IMG/VR virus record: IMGVR_UViG_3300030101_000232
Coordinates: 1 to 22,858 of that record
Origin: a virus
Reading direction: 5' to 3' (one strand)
Length of the DNA stretch: 22,858 bases
Below the pieces are notes generated by a model. It saw only the letters and a program-made list of their open reading frames with translations. It made no database searches and was not told where the DNA came from. How positions within the stretch are numbered: the stretch's first letter is position 1; each line of letters starts with the position of its first letter. The position numbers were made by a program, and so were the translations under genes. Below, one piece after another: positions 7,910 through 14,300 of the stretch.

Positions 7910-9466
7910 CTAATAGTATCCGCCACTACGCCGTTTAAAATACCGTTGTTCTTCAGGTTCATCACTAGGTAGACGTATGAAGCCCCCCTGACGGAATCTC
8001 ATAAGGGCCATAACTGTTGAATCAACTAGGTCATCATGGCTCATAAACGGGAATCCTGCAATCTCTTCTACCACTTCTTCTGCCCAACGGGTCTCTGGAA
8101 CCCAGCATAAGCCCGACGCTACAATGTCAGATACGGAATTTAGACGGGCTAACTTATCTCCTGAACCTCTATGTGGGGTATACTCCTGCACAGGTAAACC
8201 TGACCTGCGCATTTCTTGATATAGGGCCGTACCAGAACTTTTCTTCTCAACGATAAACGCGTCTGGCTCCCAGTCTTCATATTCTTCCATGGCAAGCTGT
8301 TTAAGCTCTGGGAACTCCATACGCTTTTTTATGCTGTTTAGCAATATAATATTATAATTGTCCTCTTCTTCATTCAAAAACACACCCCACGTTGTCAATG
8401 CTGTGTAGTCAGCACGATTGTGTGCCTCTGCTGCCGCATCCAAAGACATAATAACATATTCACAATCAGGTGGATGTTCCTGTTTCCATATACCCCACCA
8501 GTCACGTTTAATAAGCGCGGCTTCTTCTGCGGTGGGTTGTTGTTGATACTGAGCATTCCACTGAAACGCAGGCATGGATGCCTTAGTACGTAGTAACGCG
8601 TTAAGGTCAAAGAACTCAGGCCATAGTGGTTTCTGTTCTGACTTCTTGGTTTTCTTGTTTATTATGTCCAGTATGGCCGGAAACTCGACTACATCATATT
8701 GATCAGATCGTTCGTTCTGCCCCATGTCCCGCACAACTCGTCCTGTCAGATCATCCATATGCCATCTGGTCTGGATAATAGCGACACGGCCTCCCGGCAT
8801 TAATCGTGTACGCGCTCCGAAGGTGAACCATTCGTATGCTTTTTCAAAGACTTCAAAATTTCCGTTAATGACATCTTGTTCGGAATGGGGATCGTCAACG
8901 AGCAAGAGGTCAGCACCGCGACCAGCAATAGAGGAACCAATACCGCACGCATAATACTCACCTCCTGCATTAGTGTTCCAACGACCAGCAGATTTGGAAT
9001 CCACCGCCAGCTTCACTGTGGGGAATATAGAATTGTATTCTTCAGTAGATATCAGGTTACGCACCTTACGCCCGAAGTCCACCGCCAGATCAGTGGTGTG
9101 TGACACCATCATAACCTTCTTGTTAGGATTCCTACCTAGAAACCACGCAGGGAAAAAGATAGAAACAAGCTGCGATTTACCGTGTCTGGGGGGTATATTG
9201 ACACAAATACGGTCTTTTTTACCCTCTGCGATGTCCATAAGCATATTTGCAAGCATTCTATGGTGTTTTCCGACGATATAGTCAGGCTGCATACGCTTAC
9301 AGAACTCAATCAGGTCATTATAGGCTGCTGTGTTGTTTTTTCTGGTGCTTAATTCATCAACAAGGCGGTCAATCTCTACAATTTCGTCCGAAGTATACTG
9401 ATCCAAGTTGCTCAACATCTGTTGAACCTCTTCCTCAGTGAAATCTACCGCCAATTCAGATGTCAC
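7910..9466 (-). CDS. terL: Terminase large subunit, 518 aa
   Basis: This is the packaging motor ATPase and nuclease. Visible motifs are Walker A PPRHGKS (92-98), Walker B LLLVDDP (187-193), coupling motif QTRWH (232-236), and RNase H-like nuclease acidic residues at SLDAA (Asp343), IVEKKSSG (Glu407) and HDDLVDS (Asp478/479). Length and motif order are those of a complete TerL. The start is a GTG at 9466, preceded by GGTGAG with 5-nt spacing. The GTGA overlaps the stop of the upstream 76-aa gene, so translation is coupled. It is followed 11 nt later by the portal gene. Confidence 0.95.
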   Translation of the reverse strand: MTSELAVDFTEEEVQQMLSNLDQYTSDEIVEIDRLVDELSTRKNNTAAYNDLIEFCKRMQPDYIVGKHHRMLANMLMDIAEGKKDRICVNIPPRHGKSQLVSIFFPAWFLGRNPNKKVMMVSHTTDLAVDFGRKVRNLISTEEYNSIFPTVKLAVDSKSAGRWNTNAGGEYYACGIGSSIAGRGADLLLVDDPHSEQDVINGNFEVFEKAYEWFTFGARTRLMPGGRVAIIQTRWHMDDLTGRVVRDMGQNERSDQYDVVEFPAILDIINKKTKKSEQKPLWPEFFDLNALLRTKASMPAFQWNAQYQQQPTAEEAALIKRDWWGIWKQEHPPDCEYVIMSLDAAAEAHNRADYTALTTWGVFLNEEEDNYNIILLNSIKKRMEFPELKQLAMEEYEDWEPDAFIVEKKSSGTALYQEMRRSGLPVQEYTPHRGSGDKLARLNSVSDIVASGLCWVPETRWAEEVVEEIAGFPFMSHDDLVDSTVMALMRFRQGGFIRLPSDEPEEQRYFKRRSGGYY

Positions 9467-9693
9467 GACATCTCACCTTTAGGTTTTTTAAGGTCTTCGG
9501 GTAGTTTAGCAAGCTCACAACTGGTTATAAGTTTGTAATTTTCGTTTCTTTCTCTCCATACCCAATTTTTAGCCATGGAATCACATTCTTTTTGGGTCAT
9601 AAGCACATCCAGAACAACATTATTGCCTACATACACCCATTCCTCTTCTGCGGTGAACCCCCATACACTTATTACAAGTAAAAAAACCTTCAT
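9463..9693 (-). CDS. Small protein with N-terminal hydrophobic segment, 76 aa
   Basis: The N terminus MKVFLLVISVWGFTAEEE looks like a short signal peptide or membrane anchor with a possible cleavage near TA-EEE. The remainder is small and polar with two cysteines (KECDS, TSCEL) that could form a disulphide if exported. The coupling is tight: ATGA overlap with the upstream gene, GTGA overlap with terL, and a GGAG Shine-Dalgarno. I do not recognise the family. A protein of this type between small and large terminase genes is unusual; an exported or periplasmic role such as superinfection interference is only a guess. Confidence 0.6.
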   Translation of the reverse strand: MKVFLLVISVWGFTAEEEWVYVGNNVVLDVLMTQKECDSMAKNWVWRERNENYKLITSCELAKLPEDLKKPKGEMS

Positions 9694-10286
9694 TTTTCAT
9701 TCTCCAGTCCTAACTCAGCGTCAACATCCAGAGATTCACCATCAATAACGATGGCATCCTGTATTTTTTCCTCTGGTGTACTGAGTTTTTGTAGTTTCTC
9801 CCGTAGTCTAGCTCGTAGATCATCAGTGGACTGGTGCGTTATGGTCACTTCGGACTTCTCTGCAAACAATCCAACGTCAGATATCTTACCCAACAGCTCT
9901 AATGCACGCATACGTACACGAGGATCTGGGTTTTCTGTTTCTAACAGTAACTTGTTAGTCACAAGGTGGCGTATATGTAATGAACTTTTGACTACTGACT
10001 GCCCAAACTCCTGAAGAATATTATTTGTAAGTATCAGAGAGGCGGGTGTCAGCGTTGCTATCTTCTTATCAGTAACCTTTTTGGAGGTAGCTTCAGGATC
10101 ATCTGCATATGCCGTGACTAATTTAGCTGCGATATCCTTGTCTTCCTTGGTAGGTTCTACATCTAACCCATGGTCAGCAAGTTCCTTGGCAGTTTCACTA
10201 GCTGCATCTGTGCGCTGGCTTAGATCTACGAATGGGGACTCGTCAGGAATCGCCACGCCTAGTTCAGGTTCTACCAATATACTCAT
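9690..10286 (-). CDS. Terminase small subunit candidate, 198 aa
   Basis: It is the first gene of the leftward operon and lies just before terL apart from one tiny gene. It has an acidic, flexible N terminus, a helical middle with NPDPRVRMRALELLGKISD (a phrase I recall from small terminase-like proteins), a VTITHQSTDDLRARLREKL helix, and an acidic tail. No classical HTH stands out. Small terminase subunits bind the packaging site and regulate TerL; that role is inferred from position and this resemblance. The ribosome site is weak (GAAAAGA). Confidence 0.6.
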   Translation of the reverse strand: MSILVEPELGVAIPDESPFVDLSQRTDAASETAKELADHGLDVEPTKEDKDIAAKLVTAYADDPEATSKKVTDKKIATLTPASLILTNNILQEFGQSVVKSSLHIRHLVTNKLLLETENPDPRVRMRALELLGKISDVGLFAEKSEVTITHQSTDDLRARLREKLQKLSTPEEKIQDAIVIDGESLDVDAELGLENEK

Positions 10287-10314
10287 ATCTTTTCGCAGGT
10301 TATTAACCGTAAAC

Positions 10315-10368
10315 GGGTGAGGGGGACTATCTTTTGTTGACAGCGCAAGACGCCTGATCCCCTCACCC
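10315..10368. repeat. 10-bp perfect inverted repeat in late-operon leader
   Basis: GGGTGAGGGG at 10315-10324 is exactly complementary to CCCCTCACCC at 10359-10368, with 34 nt between. If the leftward promoter at 10376-10404 is real, its transcript would start almost exactly at the outer end of this stem, giving the late mRNA a 5'-terminal GC-rich hairpin. It could alternatively be a DNA-binding site. Confidence 0.55.
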
Positions 10369-10375
10369 TTATCAA

Positions 10376-10404
10376 TCTATACACAATAATTATTTTTTAT
10401 GCAA
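10376..10404 (-). promoter_or_regulatory. Possible sigma-70-like promoter for the late operon
   Basis: On the minus strand TTGCAT (10404-10399), a 17-nt AT-rich spacer and TATAGA (10381-10376) face the terminase genes. The -10 matches 4 of 6 and the -35 only 3 of 6, so it would be weak without an activator, as late phage promoters often are. Confidence 0.3.
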
Positions 10405-10423
10405 GTAGGTTGGGACTCCTACC

Positions 10424-10456
10424 GGGGGGTGTTCCTGTGTGAGAGGGGGTGGGGGG
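10424..10456 (+). other. G-run cluster
   Basis: The plus strand has G6 at 10424-10429, G5 at 10445-10449 and G6 at 10451-10456, with a further cluster GGG, GGGGG, GG, GGG at 10533-10553. Such runs stand out in this AT-leaning non-coding region and could form a G-quadruplex or mark a protein-binding site. Confidence 0.35.
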
Positions 10457-10583
10457 TCCAAACTGAGAAAATACCGATTTGTTCGTGGAAATTAGTAATA
10501 TATAGATGTGTATGTAACTAACAACACATAACGGGTCATAGGGGGTAGGTGGGTCAACGATATGTCAGATTTAGTCATTGCCT

Positions 10584-10591
10584 GCTATAAA
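10584..10591 (+). promoter_or_regulatory. Candidate extended -10 (tgcTATAAA) before early block
   Basis: TG at 10583-10584, one base, then TATAAA at 10586-10591 fits an extended -10. No good -35 is visible. Expected initiation near 10598 would coincide with the 19-bp palindrome at 10599-10617, the position of an operator. A second, perfect TATAAT lies at 10658-10663 without a matched -35 at normal spacing and is an alternative promoter for the 10733 gene. Confidence 0.35.
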
Positions 10592-10598
10592 ACTAAAA

Positions 10599-10617
10599 TG
10601 TTAGTGACTCACTAACA
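10599..10617 (+). repeat. 19-bp palindrome, copy 1
   Basis: TGTTAGTGACTCACTAACA: perfect 8-bp arms around ACT. It lies in the divergent control region, 116 bp before the 10733 start and just downstream of a candidate -10. Confidence 0.9.
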
Positions 10618-10732
10618 AATAATAACACGTTTACAATCTATCTATATCAAAACGCGTTATAATGTGGCATAACTTAATCATCGAAGCGGACATTCTGTCT
10701 ACTTCAATACCGGCATAGAAAGGATTTTCATT

Positions 10733-11302
10733 ATGCCTAATTTCGTAAACGCTAAGTTGGCTAGCGCAATCGCCAACGCAGTCTCAGCGGCTACTAAGTC
10801 GCTACGTGCAACCCAAACAGCCATTGACTTGTTCGTGGCCGAGGGTTGGAGGTCTACGGACTTGATATCGCCGAAGGGTAAAGACAGCAAGTCTACTGCC
10901 AGCGAAGAAAAGTTTGCTGAGTTGAATAAGGCAATCGTTGCTGGCTTTACGGCCACCACTCAAAAGCTTTTGGAGACTAACACCAAAACGCTAACTGAGA
11001 CCGGCAAGGCTAACAAGCGATACTGGCAACAGCAGATTGGCGCTAGACGTAACGACTTCAAGACTGCTTTAGCCAAGCGCGAAGATGCGAAGAACGGCGG
11101 CGCTAATACCAAGCGCTCCGATGCACAACGCATCTCCGACAATCTCAATGACTGCTCTAAGGTCATCGAGAATTCGGAAGGCATCAGCGGAGTTGATCTG
11201 GTCAAGTTGTCCAGTGCGATTAAGGCCGCTAAGTCTGTCTTGCACGCTAAATTACCACAATGGACAGGGATTTATTCCCTGTCCTATTTTTACGGAAGGT
11301 AA
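10733..11302 (+). CDS. Early protein of unknown function, 189 aa
   Basis: This is the first rightward gene after the strand switch. AGAAAGGA precedes the ATG with good spacing. The protein is alanine- and lysine-rich and largely helical: an N-terminal AKLASAIANAVSAATKSLRA helix, then LFVAEGW, a middle rich in Lys/Thr, a basic KRYWQQQIGARRNDFKTALAKRE helix, a GGANTKRSDAQRISDNLNDC segment and a C-terminal SSAIKAAKSVLHAKL helix. The GGANT..R.. block recalls basic proteins from marine phages. No catalytic motif is present. Nucleic-acid binding or early regulation is plausible from charge and position. An intrinsic terminator lies inside its last codons, so the C-terminal TGIYSLSYFYGR is dictated in part by that hairpin. 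Confidence 0.75.
   Translation: MPNFVNAKLASAIANAVSAATKSLRATQTAIDLFVAEGWRSTDLISPKGKDSKSTASEEKFAELNKAIVAGFTATTQKLLETNTKTLTETGKANKRYWQQQIGARRNDFKTALAKREDAKNGGANTKRSDAQRISDNLNDCSKVIENSEGISGVDLVKLSSAIKAAKSVLHAKLPQWTGIYSLSYFYGR
11262..11291 (+). terminator. Intrinsic terminator within the 3' end of a gene
   Basis: GGACAGGGA-TTTAT-TCCCTGTCC is a perfect 9-bp stem with a 5-nt loop, followed by TATTTTT. It lies 11 bp before the stop codon of the 10733-11302 gene rather than after it. Confidence 0.8.
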
Positions 11303-11308
11303 CAAGTT

Positions 11309-11485
11309 ATGAGAGTATTCGGATATATCATTGTAGTGTTTGGTATGCTGTTCTTTTTATGTGGTGTATCAATAGAAGAAAACATACGTGATCCATGGCC
11401 TTGGATATGGGTTGCTATTCACGTCATCTGGATATTAGTTTCCATGGCAGTTATGGGGATTGGGTTATGCATGATAAGACGTTAG
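11309..11485 (+). CDS. Small two-helix membrane protein, 58 aa
   Basis: The ATG at 11309 follows GGAAGG with 9-nt spacing and opens a 58-aa frame ending at TAG 11483-11485. Residues about 5-20 (GYIIVVFGMLFFLCGV) and 31-54 (PWIWVAIHVIWILVSMAVMG onward) are two strongly hydrophobic helices separated by the charged SIEENIRD loop; the C terminus is IRR. Two-helix proteins of this size in phages include holins and superinfection or host-membrane modifiers, but a holin is not usually placed in the early block. The gene sits between two terminators, with a coupled small gene after it. The function is unknown. Confidence 0.55.
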   Translation: MRVFGYIIVVFGMLFFLCGVSIEENIRDPWPWIWVAIHVIWILVSMAVMGIGLCMIRR

Positions 11486-11586
11486 AAGAGCTTTACGAAT
11501 GGCTAGAACGATCAGAAAATACCGGTCATTATATGGGCTATTCAAGACATGCTATTGCGCTAGAAATTGCAAAGCGAACTAAATAA
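11467..11586 (+). CDS. Small protein coupled to the membrane protein, 39 aa
   Basis: The frame is open from 11395, but the ATG at 11467, preceded by GGGGAT-type purines, gives a compact MHDKTLEELYEWLERSENTG protein that ends HAIALEIAKRTK and overlaps the membrane gene by only 19 nt. The sequence looks like a folded amphipathic helical hairpin rather than random translation. A strong terminator follows 7 nt after the stop. I do not recognise it. The longer 63-aa version would overlap the membrane gene by 91 nt and is less likely. Confidence 0.45.
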   Translation: MHDKTLEELYEWLERSENTGHYMGYSRHAIALEIAKRTK

Positions 11587-11592
11587 CAATCA

Positions 11593-11619
11593 GGCAGGGC
11601 TTCGGCTCTGCCTTTTTTT
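11593..11619 (+). terminator. Intrinsic terminator with TTCG tetraloop
   Basis: GGCAGGGC-TTCG-GCTCTGCC (8-bp stem with one G-U pair, stable tetraloop) is followed by seven T residues. This is a textbook rho-independent terminator closing the small early block. Confidence 0.9.
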
Positions 11620-11630
11620 GTGCCTACGAT

Positions 11631-11656
11631 ACCAGTTCTCGGAGTAGCGTTGAGCC
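11631..11656 (+). repeat. 25-bp direct repeat, copy 1
   Basis: CCAGTTCTCGGAGTAGCGTT plus GAGCC; matches the copy at 11731-11755 at 22 of 25 positions. Not associated with a gene. Confidence 0.7.
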
Positions 11657-11703
11657 ATCACACGCAGTAACTTGTTCCACTTATAGAGCAGTTGTTCTCA
11701 CTA

Positions 11704-11722
11704 TGTTAGTGACACACTAACA
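11704..11722 (+). repeat. 19-bp palindrome, copy 2
   Basis: TGTTAGTGACACACTAACA, perfect arms. It directly abuts the 15-mer CGTTGATGCCAGTTC that begins the second direct repeat. Confidence 0.9.
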
Positions 11723-11730
11723 CGTTGATG

Positions 11731-11755
11731 CCAGTTCTCGAAGCCGCGTTGAGCC
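11731..11755 (+). repeat. 25-bp direct repeat, copy 2
   Basis: CCAGTTCTCGAAGCCGCGTT plus GAGCC. Its leading 15-mer (11723-11737) recurs exactly at 18412-18426. Confidence 0.7.
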
Positions 11756-11756
11756 T

Positions 11757-12109
11757 AATGTTCTAATGTTCTTTGTAATGTTCCGTAATGTTCGTTTTTT
11801 TAGACCGCTTTGAGAACATTATGTTTTCGTGTCGGTTTGTGACAACGCATGATAAGCAATAGAGTTTCTTTCCTATCAGCTTTTACTTATTCTTCTATTT
11901 TTATATAGTTTTATTTTTTAGTAGTGTAATGTTCGTTTTTTCAAATAATGCTTAGTCTTGTTAGTGACCCACTAACACGTCAACACGAATGTTCTCATCT
12001 CTGAGAGGGCGCCGACGCGGATGTCCAAAATCCTCAAAAAAATAACAAAAGAACATTCCTGTTTTTCCAATGCGTTACACGCCCCCACCACAGAACATTA
12101 CAGAACATT
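11757..12109. repeat. Iteron-like cluster of AATGTTC heptamers
   Basis: AATGTTC on the plus strand at 11757, 11765, 11777, 11787, 11928 and 11988; GAACATT at 11814, 12051, 12093 and 12103. The first four and the last two are spaced 8-12 bp apart, near one helical turn. Ten heptamers in about 350 bp is far above chance (about 0.05 expected). Confidence 0.75.
11959..11977 (+). repeat. 19-bp palindrome, copy 3
   Basis: TGTTAGTGACCCACTAACA, perfect arms, within the iteron cluster. Confidence 0.9.
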
Positions 12110-12156
12110 GCAGTACACTACACAAATACACACGATACAACACGTTTTCACATCAT

Positions 12157-12185
12157 TTGACATTGCTGATAATATTTGCTATAAT
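12157..12185 (+). promoter_or_regulatory. Perfect-consensus extended sigma-70 promoter
   Basis: TTGACA (12157-12162), a 17-nt spacer and TATAAT (12180-12185) match the consensus at all 12 positions, with an extended TGc directly before the -10. Transcription should start near 12191-12193 and read the whole rightward operon. Such a strong promoter would use the host RNA polymerase at once on infection unless repressed. Confidence 0.85.
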
Positions 12186-12190
12186 ATAAG

Positions 12191-12211
12191 AACAGTCAGA
12201 GTTTGACTGTT
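12191..12211 (+). promoter_or_regulatory. 21-bp palindrome at the transcription start
   Basis: AACAGTCA-GAGTT-TGACTGTT has perfect 8-bp arms and lies at +1 of the consensus promoter. It fits an operator for a dimeric repressor or a 5'-end mRNA hairpin. It differs in sequence from the 19-bp palindrome family. Confidence 0.6.
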
Positions 12212-12241
12212 TTACAACCTGTTGTCACGAAAGGACACATT

Positions 12242-13159
12242 ATGCAAAACGTAATCACAAACCAAAATGTTAGTGACACACTAACAAATCACACTGCACC
12301 GAGCATCGGATCATCTGCCATGCTATGTGAGTTATCCATCTCAACATGGACAGGGCGCAAGAAAGATCGCAAAGCATCAGAAGATGTTACCGATGCAAAC
12401 TTTGCGGCATCCGGTGTTGCCTCTGTACACAAGAAGCTACTCGCTGATTGCCAAGAACTTGTTGCAGTACAGAAGTTCACAGCTAACAGCCGCAACATGC
12501 ACTACGCTATGACAATGCCGTGGTCTGACACGGGCTTGCGTCTTTTGCCAACGGCTCAATACTTCAAGTACCATCAAGCAATGACTGACATCCAGAATGA
12601 GTATGACAGGCTTGTTAACACGTTTCTACAAGGTTACGAATGGGAGATCACCCAAGCATCCGCAAAGCTAGGTGACTTGTTCAATCGTGACGAGTATCCA
12701 TCAATCGACAGCTTACGCAACAAGTTTGGGTTCCGCTTGTCGTATATTCCACTGCCTGACGCTGGTGATTTTCGTATCGACATTGGCAATGAAGCAACGG
12801 AACAAGTCAAGGATCACTACCAATCCTACTACTCGACACAGCTAAACAACGCAATGAATGACGTGTGGCAACGCACCCACAAGGCGTTATCTGCTATGTC
12901 CGAGCGACTCGACTACACACCATCCGAGGACAAGAAAGTGTTTCGTGACACGCTCGTCACCAACGTCCTCGACATGGTAGAACTTCTTAACGTGTGTAAC
13001 GTATCGGGCGACAGCCAGATGAACGCGGCACGTATGAAACTTGAGGACGCACTACGCGGTGTCAATGCTGATGCACTGCGCGAGGATGCTCACCTGCGGT
13101 CAGAGACTAAGCGTACCGTGGATGAGGTCATCAAATCACTACCATCAATCGGCATGTAA
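12242..13159 (+). CDS. DUF3150-like protein, 305 aa
   Basis: The ATG at 12242 is preceded by GAAAGGA with good spacing; an upstream in-frame start at 12203 lacks a site. The protein has an ELSISTWTGRKKDRKASEDV segment near residues 37-56, like the 'SIWSGRKK' opening of DUF3150 proteins. A helical body follows with PWSDTGLRLLPTAQYFKY and LPDAGDFRIDIGNEA, and a C-terminal ASM-SERL-type helix series. DUF3150 genes in other elements sit beside CobS-like ATPase and CobT/VWA-like genes, and exactly those two follow here; that association and the family call are from memory. A 19-bp palindrome inside the gene encodes residues 9-15 (NVSDTLT). The function is unknown; probably a partner of the ATPase-VWA pair. 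Confidence 0.75.
   Translation: MQNVITNQNVSDTLTNHTAPSIGSSAMLCELSISTWTGRKKDRKASEDVTDANFAASGVASVHKKLLADCQELVAVQKFTANSRNMHYAMTMPWSDTGLRLLPTAQYFKYHQAMTDIQNEYDRLVNTFLQGYEWEITQASAKLGDLFNRDEYPSIDSLRNKFGFRLSYIPLPDAGDFRIDIGNEATEQVKDHYQSYYSTQLNNAMNDVWQRTHKALSAMSERLDYTPSEDKKVFRDTLVTNVLDMVELLNVCNVSGDSQMNAARMKLEDALRGVNADALREDAHLRSETKRTVDEVIKSLPSIGM
12268..12286 (+). repeat. 19-bp palindrome, copy 4 (coding)
   Basis: TGTTAGTGACACACTAACA, 26 bp after the start codon of the DUF3150-like gene, read in frame as VSDTLT. Confidence 0.9.
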
Positions 13160-13161
13160 CT

Positions 13162-13180
13162 TGTTAGTGACACACTAACA
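13162..13180 (+). repeat. 19-bp palindrome, copy 5
   Basis: TGTTAGTGACACACTAACA, in the 46-bp gap between the DUF3150-like and AAA+ genes. Confidence 0.9.
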
Positions 13181-13205
13181 CAACCTAGAAAGAATGGAGA
13201 CTATT

Positions 13206-14300
13206 ATGAACACAGCAACAGCAATGTATGCACTAGGTCTTGACCAAGTAGCCAATGCTATTCTCAAGACAGGACACAAACGCACCATGCTCATCCAAGG
13301 TGACATGGGTACTGGCAAGTCATCATTACTACCTGTGATCGGCAAAGAGAAGCCCGACCACATCTTGTGCTACTTCGATTGCACGACCAAGGACTTGGGT
13401 GACATCACCATACCCAACATTGCCAAGATGGATGATGGCACAGGCTATGTGACGTATCTCACCAATGAAGAGTTGGGCGCACACAACCACACGCCTGTCG
13501 TTCTGATGATTGACGAGTTCGGCAAGTCCAACCCAGCAGTCAAGAACGCACTGTTACGTCTTATACTGGAGCGCAAGATCGGTAGCTACACACTGCACCC
13601 TGACAGCATTATCTTTGCCACGACTAACAAAGGCTCTGAGGGTGTTGGTGACTTGCTACCACCGCATGCACGTAACCGCATGACTGTAGTACAGACACGC
13701 AAACCCACTAACATGGAATGGATTGAATGGGGGATTAACAATGACATCGACCACACGCTACTTGGGTGGGCAAAAGACAACCCGCAAATTTTCTACTCGT
13801 TTGAGGACATCAAAGACCCAGACGACAATCCATACATCTTCCATCCCAAGCAAAACAGAGCCGCGTTTGTTACACCACGCTCGTTGGAAGCGGCAAGCGA
13901 CATACTCAAAGTACGGGATGGACTAGATGACCAGACCACAACAGCTATGCTCATGGGTACTATCGGTGAGCGTGGTGCGATGGACTTGATGGCGTTTGTC
14001 AAGCTGGCTGACCAGCTACCGAGTGCCGAGTCTATCAAACAGGAACCCAAGACTGCCAAGATACCGACCAGTGCCGCAGGTGTATGCATGATTGTGTATC
14101 GCACCCTAGCATCTTTGGAGAGAGACTGGATTGATCCATGGATGGACTATCTTGTTCGTCTCGACAAAGAAGCACAGGGTATGTTTGCCAATGGCGTACG
14201 CGCACCCAAGTATGCCAAGCAGTCACTTGTTATGACAAACAAGAAGTTCACTCAGTGGGCCATGGACAACAACTATATGTTCGCGGCTGACAAGAAATAG
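13206..14300 (+). CDS. MoxR-type AAA+ ATPase, 364 aa
   Basis: Visible motifs are Walker A GDMGTGKS (about 32-39), Walker B VVLMIDEFG (about 98-106), sensor 1 ATTNKGSEG (about 138-146), and an arginine-containing HARNRM (about 154-159) in the arginine-finger region. The short lead before Walker A and the DEFGKS Walker B tail are typical of the MoxR/CobS group. These ATPases form hexameric rings that remodel protein complexes, usually with a VWA-domain partner, which is the next gene. ATG 13206 is preferred because GGAGA lies 5 nt upstream; ATG 13194 is the alternative. A 19-bp palindrome lies 26 bp upstream. What the pair acts on in a phage is not known. Confidence 0.9.
   Translation: MNTATAMYALGLDQVANAILKTGHKRTMLIQGDMGTGKSSLLPVIGKEKPDHILCYFDCTTKDLGDITIPNIAKMDDGTGYVTYLTNEELGAHNHTPVVLMIDEFGKSNPAVKNALLRLILERKIGSYTLHPDSIIFATTNKGSEGVGDLLPPHARNRMTVVQTRKPTNMEWIEWGINNDIDHTLLGWAKDNPQIFYSFEDIKDPDDNPYIFHPKQNRAAFVTPRSLEAASDILKVRDGLDDQTTTAMLMGTIGERGAMDLMAFVKLADQLPSAESIKQEPKTAKIPTSAAGVCMIVYRTLASLERDWIDPWMDYLVRLDKEAQGMFANGVRAPKYAKQSLVMTNKKFTQWAMDNNYMFAADKK

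Larger units (their letters stand above)
10287..10732. other. Divergent control region between late and early operons
   Basis: This 446-bp stretch has no supported gene and separates the leftward late operon from the rightward early block. It contains an 11-bp palindrome GGTTATTAACC (10298-10308), a long inverted repeat (10315-10368), a leftward promoter-like pair (10376-10404), G-rich tracts on the plus strand (10424-10456 and 10533-10553), rightward -10-like boxes (10586-10591, 10658-10663) and the first copy of the 19-bp palindrome. It is probably the main transcription switch region; an origin or packaging signal is also possible. Confidence 0.6.
11587..12241. other. Non-coding region with iteron-like repeats, origin candidate
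   Basis: About 655 bp without a supported gene. It holds the TTCG terminator, two 25-bp direct repeats, two copies of the 19-bp palindrome, ten AATGTTC/GAACATT heptamers between 11757 and 12109, a pyrimidine/AT-rich block at 11880-11921 (TTTTACTTATTCTTCTATTT onward), and a consensus promoter with a second palindrome. Iterons flanking an AT-rich block are the usual look of a replication origin. No DnaA box was seen. Confidence 0.55.

Noticed and set aside
12021-12206. 61-codon plus-strand frame in the non-coding region
   Set aside because: It covers the iteron repeats, the consensus promoter and its start site, and has no ribosome site; the protein looks random.
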